Part shown: positions 50,086 through 58,994 of the stretch, piece by piece | Numbering within the stretch: the stretch's first letter is position 1 | How the letters are laid out: the number at the start of each line of letters is the position of its first letter | Source of the DNA: Pseudomonas sp. LS1212 | GTDB taxonomy: Bacteria > Pseudomonadota > Gammaproteobacteria > Pseudomonadales > Pseudomonadaceae | Assembly: GCF_024741815.1 (NCBI RefSeq) | Contig: NZ_CP102951.1 | Location: forward strand, 1,463,001-1,527,000 | Direction of reading: 5' to 3' | Length of the DNA stretch: 64,000 nt | The notes under the pieces: generated by a model | What the model was told of the DNA's origin: nothing | Seen by the model: only the letters and a program-made list of their open reading frames with translations | Databases searched by the model: none | Program-made: the position numbers and the translations under genes

Positions 50086-51153
50086 ATGAGCGAAAGAACG
50101 ACTTCTGCAAGTTGGGCGACAGGTATCGTCAAGGCGCTGGAACTGGAGGGGCTGGATTGTCGGGCAATGTTCCAGCAACTGGGCCTGGATTTCTCGGCAC
50201 TCAATGATCCCGATGCGCGGTTCACCCAGGATTCGATGACGCGATTGTGGCAATTGGCGGTGCACTTGTCGGGCAATCCGGCCATCGGCTTGAACATGGC
50301 CAGGGTCGTGCACCCGGCGTCTTTTCATGTGGTGGGCTACGCGCTGATGTCGAGTCGGACCCTTAAAGAGGGTTTTGATCGCTTGGTGCGTTATCAGCGA
50401 ATCATCGCCGAAAGCTCGGATTTGAGATTCAAATTGGTACCCGAGGGCTATGCGCTGATTCTTACGGTGCATGGCGATCATCTGCCTCCGACCCGGCAAA
50501 GCGCCGAAGCCTCTCTGGCATGTGCGCTGGCCCTGTGCAGTTGGCTGACCGGCAGGGTCATCCAGCCGCGGCGGGTTCTGGTGCAGGGCGAGCAGCCGGT
50601 CGATGTAGAGCCTTACAAAGTGGCGTTTCACGCACCGCTGGTGTTCGGCGCGCCCTTTGACGCGCTGATTTTCGAGCGAGAAGACATGGAGGCGCCACTG
50701 CCGACGGCCAATGAGGCGATGGCGTTGTTGCATGATCGTTTTGCCGGTGAGTACCTGGCGCGATTTTCCGAGAGCCGGGTGACGCACAAGGCTCGGCAGG
50801 TACTGTGTCGGTTGTTGCCCCAGGGTGAGCCCAAGCGGGAAGTGGTCGCGCAATCTCTGCACTTGTCCCAGCGGACCTTGCAACGTCGGTTGCAGGACGA
50901 GGGCACCAGCTTCCAGGCACTGCTGGATGACACCCGTCGCGAATTGGCCGAGCAATACCTGGCCCAGCCCAACATGACCTTGCTGGAAACCGCCTACCTG
51001 CTGGGTTTTGCCGACCCGAGCAATTTTTTCAGGGCGTTTCGCCGCTGGTTCGATACCACGCCCGGCGAATACCGGGCGCGGCTGGTCGGGTCAGTCGCAG
51101 GGGCGCAGGTCAATGGCGCCAAAAGGCCGGCATACATAGAACCAGCACGGTAA
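50086..51153 (+). CDS. AraC-family transcriptional regulator
   Basis: A 355-residue regulator with an N-terminal ligand-binding domain of the Arabinose_bd type (SASWATGIVKALELEGLDCR; FHVVGYALMSSRTLKEGFDRLVRYQRI), as in OruR/ArgR-like regulators. The C-terminal double helix-turn-helix has LHLSQRTLQRRLQDEGTSFQ and LLETAYLLGFADPSNFFRAFRRWF, then TPGEYR. The effector is unknown. Its 3' end overlaps the end of trkH by 44 bases on the opposite strand; the last ~20 residues past EYRARL are probably unstructured. Confidence 0.9.
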   Translation: MSERTTSASWATGIVKALELEGLDCRAMFQQLGLDFSALNDPDARFTQDSMTRLWQLAVHLSGNPAIGLNMARVVHPASFHVVGYALMSSRTLKEGFDRLVRYQRIIAESSDLRFKLVPEGYALILTVHGDHLPPTRQSAEASLACALALCSWLTGRVIQPRRVLVQGEQPVDVEPYKVAFHAPLVFGAPFDALIFEREDMEAPLPTANEAMALLHDRFAGEYLARFSESRVTHKARQVLCRLLPQGEPKREVVAQSLHLSQRTLQRRLQDEGTSFQALLDDTRRELAEQYLAQPNMTLLETAYLLGFADPSNFFRAFRRWFDTTPGEYRARLVGSVAGAQVNGAKRPAYIEPAR

Positions 51154-52564
51154 TAATCTCCAGCCTGCCCAGCAGCATGCCCAGCGCCAGAATCCACTTG
51201 GCCGCATCCGGCAGGCTGGCGAAGTTGCCCGCCGGGCCAATGGTCTCGCCCAGCCCCGGGCCGACACCGGAGACGGCGCTGGCGGCACCGGTCAGTGCGG
51301 TCATCCAGTCGACTCCCAGCAGGGACAAGGACAGTGCGATCGCACAGATGGTAATGGCGAAGAAAAACGAGAAGGTCAGAATCGAGCGCACGATCTCTTC
51401 GTCGAGGCGGTGGCCGTTGTACTTCTGCTTGATCACCGCACGCGGGTGAATCAACTGATTGAGGTTGGCCTTGAGCAGGATATAGGCAACCTGGAAACGG
51501 AAGATCTTGATCCCGCCGGCGGTCGATCCCGAGCAGCCACCGATGAAGCCCAGGTAGAAGAACAGCATCAAGGAAAAATTGCCCCACAGGCTGTAATCGC
51601 CCAGGGCAAAGCCCGTGGTGGTGACTATCGAAGTGACGTTCAGCGCCACATGGCGCAGGGCTTCGAGCCAGTGCAGCTGGGTGGTCGCCCAGTACCAGGT
51701 GCCGAGTACCAGCCAGGTCACCACCAGCAAGCCGAGCATACCCTGGACCTGTTGATCCTTGATCAGTGCCCGGCGATTGCCGCGCAATGTTGCTACATAC
51801 AGGGTGAATGGCAGGGCGCCGAGAATCATCACCATCACGGCCACCCAGTGCACGGCCGGTTGAGTCCACTTGGCCAGGGACTGGTCCGAGGTCGAGAAAC
51901 CGCCGGTGGAAATCGCCGACATCGAATGGTTGATCGCATCGAAGATGCTCATGCCGGCAGCCCAGAACGCCAGCCCGCCCAGTGCGGTGACGCCGATATA
52001 GACCGCCACGATGGACTTGGCGACCATGTGCGAACGCGGCATGACCTTTTCCGAACGGTCGGAAGATTCGGTCTGGAACAGGCGCATGCCACCGATGCGC
52101 AGCAGCGGCAGGATCGCCACGGCCATGGCGATAAAACCGATGCCGCCGAGCCAGTGCAGCAGCGAGCGCCACATCAGGATGCCAGGGGACATGGTGTCCA
52201 GGCCGCTGAGTACGGTCGCGCCGGTGGCGGTGATGCCTGACATGCTTTCGAAGAAGGCGTCGGTATAGCTGATGCGCTGGGTCAGCAGGAACGGCAGGGC
52301 GGCGAAGATGCACACCAGCACCCAGCTGCTGACGGTCAGCAGGTACATGTCGCGCGGACGCAGCTGTACGTTTTCCGGCCGCCCCGGTATGACCAGGGCC
52401 AGGCCTGCGACGAAGGTGATCGTGCTGGCCCAGAGGAAAGAGGGGATTTCGTGGGCCCGCTCGAAGGCCACCAGGGTGGCCATGGGGATGACCATGCTGA
52501 TCGCCAGCGTAATGAGGAAGATGCCGATAATGAAACCGATGATCCGTAGGGTCGGCAACGCCAT
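51110..52564 (-). CDS. trkH: Trk-type potassium uptake protein TrkH
   Basis: A 484-residue potassium-translocating subunit. Four M1-P-M2 repeats can be seen, with selectivity-filter regions SGITATGATVLS, MSAISTGGFSTSD, TSIVTTTGFALGD and SAVSGVGPGLGE. The LHWLGGIGFIAMAVAILPLLRIGGM segment and GGCSGSTAGGIKIFR near the third repeat are typical. It works with cytoplasmic TrkA, which is not in this window. ATG 52564 gives the standard length; the frame is open to 52645. It is transcribed towards the AraC gene. Confidence 0.95.
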   Translation of the reverse strand: MALPTLRIIGFIIGIFLITLAISMVIPMATLVAFERAHEIPSFLWASTITFVAGLALVIPGRPENVQLRPRDMYLLTVSSWVLVCIFAALPFLLTQRISYTDAFFESMSGITATGATVLSGLDTMSPGILMWRSLLHWLGGIGFIAMAVAILPLLRIGGMRLFQTESSDRSEKVMPRSHMVAKSIVAVYIGVTALGGLAFWAAGMSIFDAINHSMSAISTGGFSTSDQSLAKWTQPAVHWVAVMVMILGALPFTLYVATLRGNRRALIKDQQVQGMLGLLVVTWLVLGTWYWATTQLHWLEALRHVALNVTSIVTTTGFALGDYSLWGNFSLMLFFYLGFIGGCSGSTAGGIKIFRFQVAYILLKANLNQLIHPRAVIKQKYNGHRLDEEIVRSILTFSFFFAITICAIALSLSLLGVDWMTALTGAASAVSGVGPGLGETIGPAGNFASLPDAAKWILALGMLLGRLEIITVLVLCMPAFWRH

Positions 52565-52664
52565 GAGGTCCGCTCTGACTCGAAACTTGAAGGGCGCCAT
52601 TCTACCTATGGGCTGGGGCATGTAAACGGTAGAATGGTTGCACATTTCTTATTGGGGGTAGCCG

Positions 52665-53228
52665 ATGGAGGCTCTCGACGCTTTGCTCAACCGTGTTTCC
52701 GTACCGCGCCTGATCGATCCGGCACCCACGGCGGCGCAACGGGAAATCCTGTTCCAGGCGGCATTGCGTGCGCCCGATCATGGCCAGTTGCACCCGTGGC
52801 GATTCCTCACGGTTGAAGGCGCTGCACGCGAGCAGCTCGGTGAGCTGTTGGCCGAAGCGGTCAAGATCAAGGGCGTGGACGTTACCGAAGCAGCCCTGGA
52901 AAAGGCGCGGGCCATGCCGTTGCGTGCCCCGCTGCTGGTGGTGGTCATTGCCCGGTTGCAGGACCATTTCAAAATACCCAAATCCGAGCAAAAGCTGGCG
53001 GCCGCGTGTGCAGCCCACGGCATTCTGCTTGCGGCACATGCCCAGGGGATTGGCGCGGTATGGCGTACGGGGGAGTTGGCCTATGCCGCGCACGTGGCCA
53101 AGGGGTTGGGGCTGGGTGACGGGGAGGAGGTGATTGCCTTTCTGTACATCGGGACGCCGCAGAAGGAATTGCGTGTACCGCAGCCGTTGGCTACTGCTGA
53201 TTTTGTCAGTGCCTGGACTGCCGCTTAG
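52665..53228 (+). CDS. Nitroreductase-family NAD(P)H oxidoreductase (YdjA-like)
   Basis: A 187-residue FMN enzyme of the nitroreductase family. FMN-binding patches are visible: NRVSVPRLIDPAPT, AALRAPDHGQLHPWRFLTVEG, and AAHGILLAAHAQGIGAVWRTG. The short length and the HGQLHPWRF segment place it with YdjA-type minimal nitroreductases. Physiological substrate is unknown. ATG 52665 follows GGGGGTAG. It stands alone between trkH (divergent) and a REP pair. Confidence 0.9.
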   Translation: MEALDALLNRVSVPRLIDPAPTAAQREILFQAALRAPDHGQLHPWRFLTVEGAAREQLGELLAEAVKIKGVDVTEAALEKARAMPLRAPLLVVVIARLQDHFKIPKSEQKLAAACAAHGILLAAHAQGIGAVWRTGELAYAAHVAKGLGLGDGEEVIAFLYIGTPQKELRVPQPLATADFVSAWTAA

Positions 53229-53246
53229 AGGCCGCTATGCGGCCTC

Positions 53247-53316
53247 ATCGCTGGCAAGCCAGCTCCCACAAGGACCGTGCACCGCCTGATTCTGTGGGAG
53301 CTGGCTTGCCAGCGAT
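53247..53316. repeat. REP palindrome pair
   Basis: The arms at 53247-53270 and 53293-53316 are a perfect 24-base inverted repeat, of the GCTGGCAAGCCAGC type on both sides. GGCC(T)CATCGC extensions on each end lengthen the pairing. It lies between the convergent nitroreductase and cpxA genes. Confidence 0.92.
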
Positions 53317-53335
53317 GAGGCCCGCACAAATACCA

Positions 53336-54679
53336 TCAAACCCCAACGGAAGCCCCATTCGGCTCCAACGGCAACTCCAGACAAGCCACAAACCCACCCT
53401 CAGGATGATTGGCCAGCGTCAGGCTGCCACCATGCCGTTCCGCCGCGCGGCGAGCGATGGCCAGGCCCAGGCCATGGCCGGGCGCGGTCTGGTTGGGCGC
53501 ACGGAAAAAAGGCTCGCCCAGTTGCGCCAGGTGTTCGCTGGCAACGCCCGGGCCATGGTCGCGGACGCTCAGCACTATCCGGTCACCCGACTTGCGGCCA
53601 TTGAGTTCGATCGGCTGGCCCTGCGGGTTGAAGCGCAAGGCATTGCGCAACAGGTTGTCCAGCGCCCGCTCCAGCATGGTCGGCCAGCCTTGCAGGCTCA
53701 GCTCGGGCTCGGCGTCGATGCGAATCTCCTGTTCCGGCGCACTCAATTGGGCATCCTTTTGCACGTTGGTGAGCAGGGCCTGCAGGTCGATGGGCTCGGC
53801 GCTGGCATGTTCGGCATCCAGGCGTGCCAGGGCAAGAATTTCACTGATCAAGGCCTCGAGGCGATCGCACTCGCGGGTCAGGCGCGGCCAGAGTTTTTCC
53901 CGTTGTTCAGGCTCGGCCCGTTCAGCCAGGGCCAGGGCGATACGCAGGCGGGCCAGGGGCGAGCGCAGTTCATGGGAAACATCGCGCAGCAATTGTCGCT
54001 GGCTGCCGATCAGGCTTTGCAGTCGCGCCCCCATGCGGTTGAAATCATTGGCCAGGACACCGAACTCATCACGCCGGTTGGCCAACTGCGCCAGGCTGTT
54101 CTGCTGGTAGGTGGTTTGTCCCAGGTCATGAACCGCACCGCGCAGGCGGCTGAGCGGGCGCGTGATCGAGAGCGTCACCAGCAGGCTGAACAACGTCAGC
54201 ACCACCAGCGCGATTCCCAGGGCACTGAGCGGCCAGAGCAGGCTGTCGCGATGCCAGGCGTCGAGTTGCGGGTGAGGAATGCGATAGATCAGCAGGTAGG
54301 TCTCGCCACTCTCGGGGCTGGTGTGTTCGACGGTGAGGCGGCGCCAGGGCAGTGGTCGTTCGTCATGGCGCCGGCGTTCCTCGAACGCAGCGGCCCGGCG
54401 CGGGAAGGTTCCCGGCACCACGGCTTCGCCGCTTTCGTCAAGCACCTGGACATCGATGTGATAGCGCCGTTTGCGTTGTTCCAGATACTCCTGGGCATCC
54501 TCGGCGCCATTTCTTTCGTAGCGTTCGGTCCAGGTCTGGGCGAGGGTGTTGATGCCCGGGTGGCGACTGAGAATCCAGGCGTCCTGGTTCAACATATGGC
54601 CGAGCAGGATAGACAGGCCGGCGACGAGTGCGATGGCAAGCCAGAAACTGGCAAGGACTCGCCAGAACAGTGAACGCAA
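53336..54679 (-). CDS. cpxA: Cpx-type envelope-stress sensor histidine kinase
   Basis: A 447-residue membrane kinase. A first helix (FWLAIALVAGLSILLG), a periplasmic domain of about 130 residues and a second helix (LWPLSALGIALVVLTLFSLLVTL) come before a HAMP domain. The H-box is LLRDVSHELRSPLARLRIAL, followed by N-box LDNLLRNALRFNPQGQP, DHGPGV and GLGLAIARRAAERHGG. The start is TTG 54679 with GAGGTG well spaced before it. It is last in the unit cpxR - cpxP - cpxA and should sense envelope protein stress, as PA3206 does in P. aeruginosa. Confidence 0.9.
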   Translation of the reverse strand: MRSLFWRVLASFWLAIALVAGLSILLGHMLNQDAWILSRHPGINTLAQTWTERYERNGAEDAQEYLEQRKRRYHIDVQVLDESGEAVVPGTFPRRAAAFEERRRHDERPLPWRRLTVEHTSPESGETYLLIYRIPHPQLDAWHRDSLLWPLSALGIALVVLTLFSLLVTLSITRPLSRLRGAVHDLGQTTYQQNSLAQLANRRDEFGVLANDFNRMGARLQSLIGSQRQLLRDVSHELRSPLARLRIALALAERAEPEQREKLWPRLTRECDRLEALISEILALARLDAEHASAEPIDLQALLTNVQKDAQLSAPEQEIRIDAEPELSLQGWPTMLERALDNLLRNALRFNPQGQPIELNGRKSGDRIVLSVRDHGPGVASEHLAQLGEPFFRAPNQTAPGHGLGLAIARRAAERHGGSLTLANHPEGGFVACLELPLEPNGASVGV

Positions 54680-54690
54680 AGTGGCACCTC

Positions 54691-54735
54691 AAAAAGTCAA
54701 AGCCCGCCCGGCCAAGGAGCACTGGCTGGGCGGGC
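54691..54735 (-). terminator. Terminator/attenuator between cpxP and cpxA
   Basis: GCCCGCCC (54702-54709) pairs with GGGCGGGC (54728-54735). On the minus strand the stem is followed by TTTGACTTTTTGAGG. It lies just after cpxP and ends at the cpxA ribosome-binding site, so it could lower kinase expression relative to cpxP. Confidence 0.7.
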
Positions 54736-54758
54736 GGTCGAAGGATCGCGATTGCAGA

Positions 54759-55172
54759 TTACTGTGCCTTGTTGGCCTTTTCAGCTTTCCAGGCCTTGAA
54801 TTCAGCCCATTCGGCGCGGTGCTCGGCCTGTTTTTTCTTCAGTTCGTCGAACTGCTTCTGCTGATCGGGGTTGAGCAGTGCACGAATGTCGCTCTGGGTC
54901 TTGTCTTCCTTGGCCTTGAGTTCATCCTTCAGGGCCTTCTGGTCGGCGGCCGGCAGTTTTTCCAGGTAGCGTTGGGTGATTTCGTGGCGGCTTTTCATTT
55001 GCTCGCCCATCAGTTTACCGACTTGCTGACGCTGTTCCCGGCTCAGGTCCAGCTGGCTGTACATGCCGTGGCCGCGGTGATGATCGCCGCCGTGCGGGCC
55101 GCCTTCGGGCATGGCCATGGCAACGGTCGGCAGGGCTGCAGCGACCATCAGGGCGATAAGGGTCTTGCGCAT
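54759..55172 (-). CDS. cpxP: CpxP/Spy-family periplasmic stress protein
   Basis: A 137-residue exported helical protein. The signal peptide MRKTLIALMVAAALPTVAMA is followed by a His/Gly-rich stretch (GGPHGGDHHRGHGM) that might bind metal, and then LTXXQ-like repeats (LDLSREQRQQVGKLM; LNPDQQKQFDELKK), the mark of the CpxP/Spy family. It is probably a periplasmic chaperone and a feedback inhibitor of the kinase encoded next. AAGGAGATCC stands before ATG 55172. The C-terminus is lysine-rich. Confidence 0.9.
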   Translation of the reverse strand: MRKTLIALMVAAALPTVAMAMPEGGPHGGDHHRGHGMYSQLDLSREQRQQVGKLMGEQMKSRHEITQRYLEKLPAADQKALKDELKAKEDKTQSDIRALLNPDQQKQFDELKKKQAEHRAEWAEFKAWKAEKANKAQ

Positions 55173-55293
55173 GGTGGATCTCCTTGACTGGATCCCGGTC
55201 AGTTACCGGATGAGCCTAGTTTAGTGAGATCAAGGTCAACGGCGGTCAGGCGAGCGTAAAGCTTCGGTAAAGACCTGCGCACCGATACTGACA

Positions 55294-55971
55294 TCAGAGG
55301 CTGTAGTAATAGCCACGGCTGCGCAGTGCGACGATGCGCGGACGGCCGTCGGGGTGCGGGCCGATCTTCTTGCGCAGGTTGCTGACATGCATGTCCAGGC
55401 TGCGGTCGTACAGGGTCAGCTTGCGTCCCAGGGCGATCTGCGCCAGCTCTTGTTTATCCAGTGGCTCGCCCGGTTGGCGCAGCAGTGCCTCGAGCAGGCG
55501 GCTTTCGGAGATGGTCAGGCTCAATTCGTGTTCGTCGATACTGACCACGCCTCGGGCCGGGCTGAAGCACAGGTCGCCGACTTCCATCTGGCTGGCGACA
55601 GCTGTCGGATGGCTGCGGCGCAACACGGCGCGCAAGCGTGCGGTCAATTCGCGGGGGTCACAGGGCTTGGCCAGGTAGTCGTCGGCGCCCAGTTCCAGGC
55701 CGAGAATCCGGTCCAGCGGCTCGCCGCGCGCCGAGAGCATCAGCACTGGCAGTTCGGCATGCTCGCTGCGCAGTTGCTTGAGCAGCTCCAGGCCACTGCC
55801 GTCGGGCAGCATGACGTCGAGCACGACTGCCGCCGGCGCGTGCTCGGCCAGGGCGCGGCGCGCGCTGTGGCCGTCGTGACAGGCACGTACCTGAAAGCCT
55901 TCCTGGCTCAGCCAACTGGTCAGGAGTTCACACAACTCCTGGTCATCATCAATCAGTAACAGCTCGCTCAT
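55294..55971 (-). CDS. cpxR: OmpR-family response regulator (CpxR-like)
   Basis: A 225-residue two-component regulator. The receiver has acidic IDDD at 7-10, the phospho-acceptor Asp52 (VVLDVMLPDGSG), the switch serine (LMLSARGE) and lysine (YLAKPCDPRE). The C-terminal winged helix (from ~135) has LTISESRLLEALLRQPGEPLDKQEL and YDRSLDMHVSNLRKKIG. It pairs with the kinase two genes later. It lies seven bases after a coiled-coil membrane protein gene and 121 before cpxP. Confidence 0.92.
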   Translation of the reverse strand: MSELLLIDDDQELCELLTSWLSQEGFQVRACHDGHSARRALAEHAPAAVVLDVMLPDGSGLELLKQLRSEHAELPVLMLSARGEPLDRILGLELGADDYLAKPCDPRELTARLRAVLRRSHPTAVASQMEVGDLCFSPARGVVSIDEHELSLTISESRLLEALLRQPGEPLDKQELAQIALGRKLTLYDRSLDMHVSNLRKKIGPHPDGRPRIVALRSRGYYYSL

Positions 55972-55978
55972 GACTCAC

Positions 55979-56389
55979 TCAATTCAACCATTGCCGACGC
56001 TTTCTGTGTCCGCCACTGGCGAGGATACCGCACAGTGCTGCCAACAAGGTTACCCCGCCACCGATCACGAACCATTGCTGCTGATCGGTCAGCAGGCGCG
56101 GTGTGGCAGTGGCCCGGGCTTCCTTGAGTTGCAGTTTCAGACGCTGATTTTCCTGGCGCAGCCTGCCCAGCAGGGCGGTTTCATGCTCGTTGCTGGCAGT
56201 TTGCAGCTGCTTGCTCAATTCATCGCGTTGACGCTCGCTTTCCTTCAATTGCTGTTGCAATTCGCTGATCTGACTGCCGGCGCTCAGCGAGAACGGCGCG
56301 GTTTTCCCGGACGGGGCAGCTTCTTCAGCCTGTACCCGAGGGGTCAGCAACAACAGCGAAAACAACAGACACAACGTACCTTGGCGCAT
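55979..56389 (-). CDS. Coiled-coil, C-terminally anchored envelope protein
   Basis: A 136-residue protein. A signal peptide (MRQGTLCLLFSLLLLTPRVQA) is followed by a short linker, a coiled coil of about 60 residues (ISELQQQLKESERQRDELSKQ through RLRQENQRLKLQLKEA) and a C-terminal membrane helix (FVIGGGVTLLAALCGILASGG) with a basic tail (HRKRRQWLN). This is the layout of the TIGR04211 SH3-and-anchor family, but with the SH3 part missing. Function is unknown. It is immediately upstream of cpxR (seven bases), so it may take part in the envelope-stress regulon. Confidence 0.75.
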   Translation of the reverse strand: MRQGTLCLLFSLLLLTPRVQAEEAAPSGKTAPFSLSAGSQISELQQQLKESERQRDELSKQLQTASNEHETALLGRLRQENQRLKLQLKEARATATPRLLTDQQQWFVIGGGVTLLAALCGILASGGHRKRRQWLN

Positions 56390-56523
56390 CGCAACTCCTG
56401 AATCCAATCGAGTGTTCAGCACGTTGTCGGCAGTCAAACGAGAATAATGAGCAATACAGAGGATAATCGTTGATGCGGCCGTGGCCAAAGTGTTTGTACT
56501 TTTGCCACGGCCCATGGGGCAGG

Positions 56524-56823
56524 TTACGGCAGGACTTGCTTGAACGGCTTGACCACGACGTTGGCGTAGACGCCGGCTTCGATGTACGGGTCGGCGTCGG
56601 CCCAGGCCTGGGCGGCGCCGAGCGAATCGAATTCGGCGACGATCAGGCTGCCGCTGAAGCCGGCTGCGCCCGGGTCGTTACTGTCGATTGCCGGGTGAGG
56701 ACCTGCCAGCACGATGCGGCCTTCAGCCTTGAGCTGTTGCAGGCGCTCCAGATGCGCCGGGCGGGCGGCCAGGCGGTTTTCCAGCGAGTTGGCAACGTCG
56801 GTGGCAATGATTGCGTAGAGCAT
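56524..56823 (-). CDS. yciI: YciI-family protein
   Basis: A 99-residue protein of the YciI ferredoxin-like fold. The pattern MLYAIIATDVANSLENRLAAR, the conserved HLERLQQLKAEGRIVLAGP with a His and Asp pair (ARPAHLERL; PAIDSND) and SLIVAEFDSLGAAQAWADADPY is typical. The enzymatic role is not established. It begins one base after the stop of yciB, a gene pair kept in gamma-proteobacteria. Confidence 0.92.
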   Translation of the reverse strand: MLYAIIATDVANSLENRLAARPAHLERLQQLKAEGRIVLAGPHPAIDSNDPGAAGFSGSLIVAEFDSLGAAQAWADADPYIEAGVYANVVVKPFKQVLP

Positions 56824-56824
56824 G

Positions 56825-57421
56825 TCAGTCCTCGGTTTTCGGAGTGGTGGTGTCGCTGTCGTGAATATGGCGAGACAGGTAGATGCCCTGGCCGACCAGG
56901 AACAATACGGTCATGGCCAGGCTACCAAATACCTTGAAGTCGACCCAGATGCTCTGGAAGGTAAAGGCCACGAACAGATTGGCCGCGCCGCAGAACAGGA
57001 AGAAGGCGACCCAGGCGACGTTCAGACGAGTCCAGACCGGCTCGGGCAGGGTCAGTGCATGCCCCATGATGCGTTTGATCAGCAGGCGGTCGCCGATGAA
57101 ATGGCTACCGGCGAACGCCAGGGCGAACAGCCAGTTGACCACCGGTGCCTTCCACTTGAGGAAGGTCTCGCTGTGGAAGGCCAGTGTCAGGCTGCCGAAC
57201 ACAAGGCAGGCGACCAGCGTCAGCCATTGGCTCTTTTCCAGCTTGCGCTGGTTGATGAACAGGGCGCCATAAACCACCAGCGAGCTGACGATCAGCATGG
57301 CCGTGGCACTGTAGATGCCACCCACGGTAAGGGTCTGGCCGGCGATGTCGACGGCGCGGGGTTCGATCTTGTAGACGATGAAGAACAGGAACAGCGGGAT
57401 GAAATCGATGAATTGTTTCAC
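56825..57421 (-). CDS. yciB: Inner-membrane septation/spanning protein YciB (IspZ)
   Basis: A 198-residue polytopic membrane protein with five predicted helices. MKQFIDFIPLFLFFIVYKIEP is the standard opening. KWKAPVVNWLFALAFAGSHFIGDRLLIKRIMG and VWTRLNVAWVAFFLFCGAANLFVAF are conserved family segments. It is thought to support the cell envelope and division. The start is GTG 57421; the frame is open to 57904, antisense to the PHP gene, but that is a shadow. It is followed by yciI. Confidence 0.93.
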   Translation of the reverse strand: MKQFIDFIPLFLFFIVYKIEPRAVDIAGQTLTVGGIYSATAMLIVSSLVVYGALFINQRKLEKSQWLTLVACLVFGSLTLAFHSETFLKWKAPVVNWLFALAFAGSHFIGDRLLIKRIMGHALTLPEPVWTRLNVAWVAFFLFCGAANLFVAFTFQSIWVDFKVFGSLAMTVLFLVGQGIYLSRHIHDSDTTTPKTED

Positions 57422-57487
57422 AGTGGCAGCCAGAAGCAGGATGTGCCGGCATAATAACAAACATCGATAACAGCGAAAGCGCCACCT

Positions 57488-58351
57488 ATGAATGTTGATC
57501 TGCACTGCCACAGCACGGCCTCCGATGGCGCCCTTGCGCCTTCGGCACTGGTTGCGCGTGCGTTTGAAAACGGCGTGCGGGTCCTGGCCCTGACCGACCA
57601 CGACACCCTCGAGGGGCTGCCAGAGGCCCGTGCCGCGGCGCTTGCGCTGGGCATGCAGTGGGTCAGTGGGGTGGAAATGTCCTGTACCTGGGGTGGGGCG
57701 ACTATCCATGTATTGGGCTATGGTTTCGACCTGTCGGCACCGCCGCTGGTCGAGGCGATCGAGCGCTTGCACCACGGGCGCTGGTTGCGTGCCGAGGAAA
57801 TTGGCCGACGACTGGCACTCAAGGGCATGCCCGGCGCGATGGAAGGTGCCCGCGCGATCCAGCAGGCTCTGGGCGACAGCGGCAACGCGCCGGCGCGCCC
57901 GCACTTCGCTGATTTCCTTGTGAATTCAGGCTTCGTCAAAGACCGCGCCGAGGCCTTTCGCAAATGGCTCGGCGCGGGCAAGCTGGGCGACGTCAAGCAG
58001 CACTGGCCGACCCTTGAAGACACCGTCGAAACCTTGCGCCAGGCTGGCGCCTGGGTCAGCCTGGCGCACCCGATGCACTATGATTTCACTCGCAGCAAGC
58101 GTCGCAAGCTGATTGCCGACTATATTCAAGCAGGTGGCCACGCCATCGAGGTGGTCAACGGGATGCAGCCGGCCGAACAGGTCGGCAGCCTGTCCATATT
58201 GGCTCGAGAGTTCGGTCTGATGGTCAGTGCCGGCAGTGATTTCCATGCCCCGGGCACCTGGTCCGAGATCGGTATCTACCGGCCTGTACCAGAGGATTTG
58301 CCACCGTTATGGTGCCGATTCAAACATGAACAGCCTATTGCCGCCGTCTGA
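57488..58351 (+). CDS. PHP-domain phosphoesterase (RNase AM/YciV-like)
   Basis: A 287-residue PHP-fold metal-dependent enzyme. The four metal-ligand motifs are intact: DLHCHSTASDG (residues 4-14), LTDHDTLEG, SGVEMSCTW, and later HP (LAHPMHYD) and GSDFHAPG. E. coli YciV (RNase AM) of this family removes nucleotides from 5' ends of rRNA and short RNA. The neighbourhood yciB-yciI-yciV-yciO-scpA is strongly conserved. It is divergent from yciB. Confidence 0.93.
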   Translation: MNVDLHCHSTASDGALAPSALVARAFENGVRVLALTDHDTLEGLPEARAAALALGMQWVSGVEMSCTWGGATIHVLGYGFDLSAPPLVEAIERLHHGRWLRAEEIGRRLALKGMPGAMEGARAIQQALGDSGNAPARPHFADFLVNSGFVKDRAEAFRKWLGAGKLGDVKQHWPTLEDTVETLRQAGAWVSLAHPMHYDFTRSKRRKLIADYIQAGGHAIEVVNGMQPAEQVGSLSILAREFGLMVSAGSDFHAPGTWSEIGIYRPVPEDLPPLWCRFKHEQPIAAV

Positions 58352-58364
58352 ACAGGTAGAAAAT

Positions 58365-58994
58365 GTGAGTCAATTTTTCCAGATTCATCCGGAAAACCCG
58401 CAAGTGCGCCTGATCAAACAGGCGGTAGAAATCATCCGCAAGGGCGGAGTGGTGATCTACCCGACCGACTCTTCCTATGCCATGGGTTGCCAGATCGGTG
58501 ACAAGAATGCGGTGGAACGGGTGCGGCGTCTGCGCCAGCTGGACAACAATCACAATTTCACGCTGATTTGCTGCGACTTGTCGCAGCTGGGCCTGTTCGC
58601 CAAGATCGATACCGGTACGTTTCGCCTGCTCAAGGCACATACCCCCGGGCCTTACACCTTTATCCTCAACGCTACCCGGGAAGTCCCGCGCCTGTTGCTG
58701 CATCCCAAGCGTCGGACCATCGGCCTGCGCGTCCCGAGCCATCCGATCGCGCTGGCGTTGCTGGAGCAGCTGGGCGAGCCGCTGATGAGCGTGACCCTGA
58801 TCATGCCCGGCGAGAGCATGCCGATGAGCGATCCCTATGAAATGCGCCAGCTGCTCGAGCATCAGGTCGACCTGATCATCGACGGTGGCTTTGGTGGCGT
58901 GGAGGCGTCGACCGTGATCAACCTGGCCGACGATGAGCCGGAAGTCATCCGGGTCGGTTGTGGCGACCCAACGCCTTTTCTGGTCGAAGCGTGA
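58365..58994 (+). CDS. yciO: Sua5/YciO/YrdC-family protein (YciO-like)
   Basis: A 209-residue YrdC-fold protein. It reads GGVVIYPTDSSYAMGCQ, the threonylcarbamoyl-AMP pocket region RLRQLDNNHNFTLICCDLSQL and GPYTFILNATREVPRLLLHPKRRTIGLRVPSH. It is closer to YciO than to TsaC, so its role in the t6A tRNA modification is uncertain. I chose GTG 58365 with CAGGTAG before it; an ATG at 58326 lies inside the preceding gene. Its last codon overlaps the scpA start. Confidence 0.9.
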   Translation: MSQFFQIHPENPQVRLIKQAVEIIRKGGVVIYPTDSSYAMGCQIGDKNAVERVRRLRQLDNNHNFTLICCDLSQLGLFAKIDTGTFRLLKAHTPGPYTFILNATREVPRLLLHPKRRTIGLRVPSHPIALALLEQLGEPLMSVTLIMPGESMPMSDPYEMRQLLEHQVDLIIDGGFGGVEASTVINLADDEPEVIRVGCGDPTPFLVEA

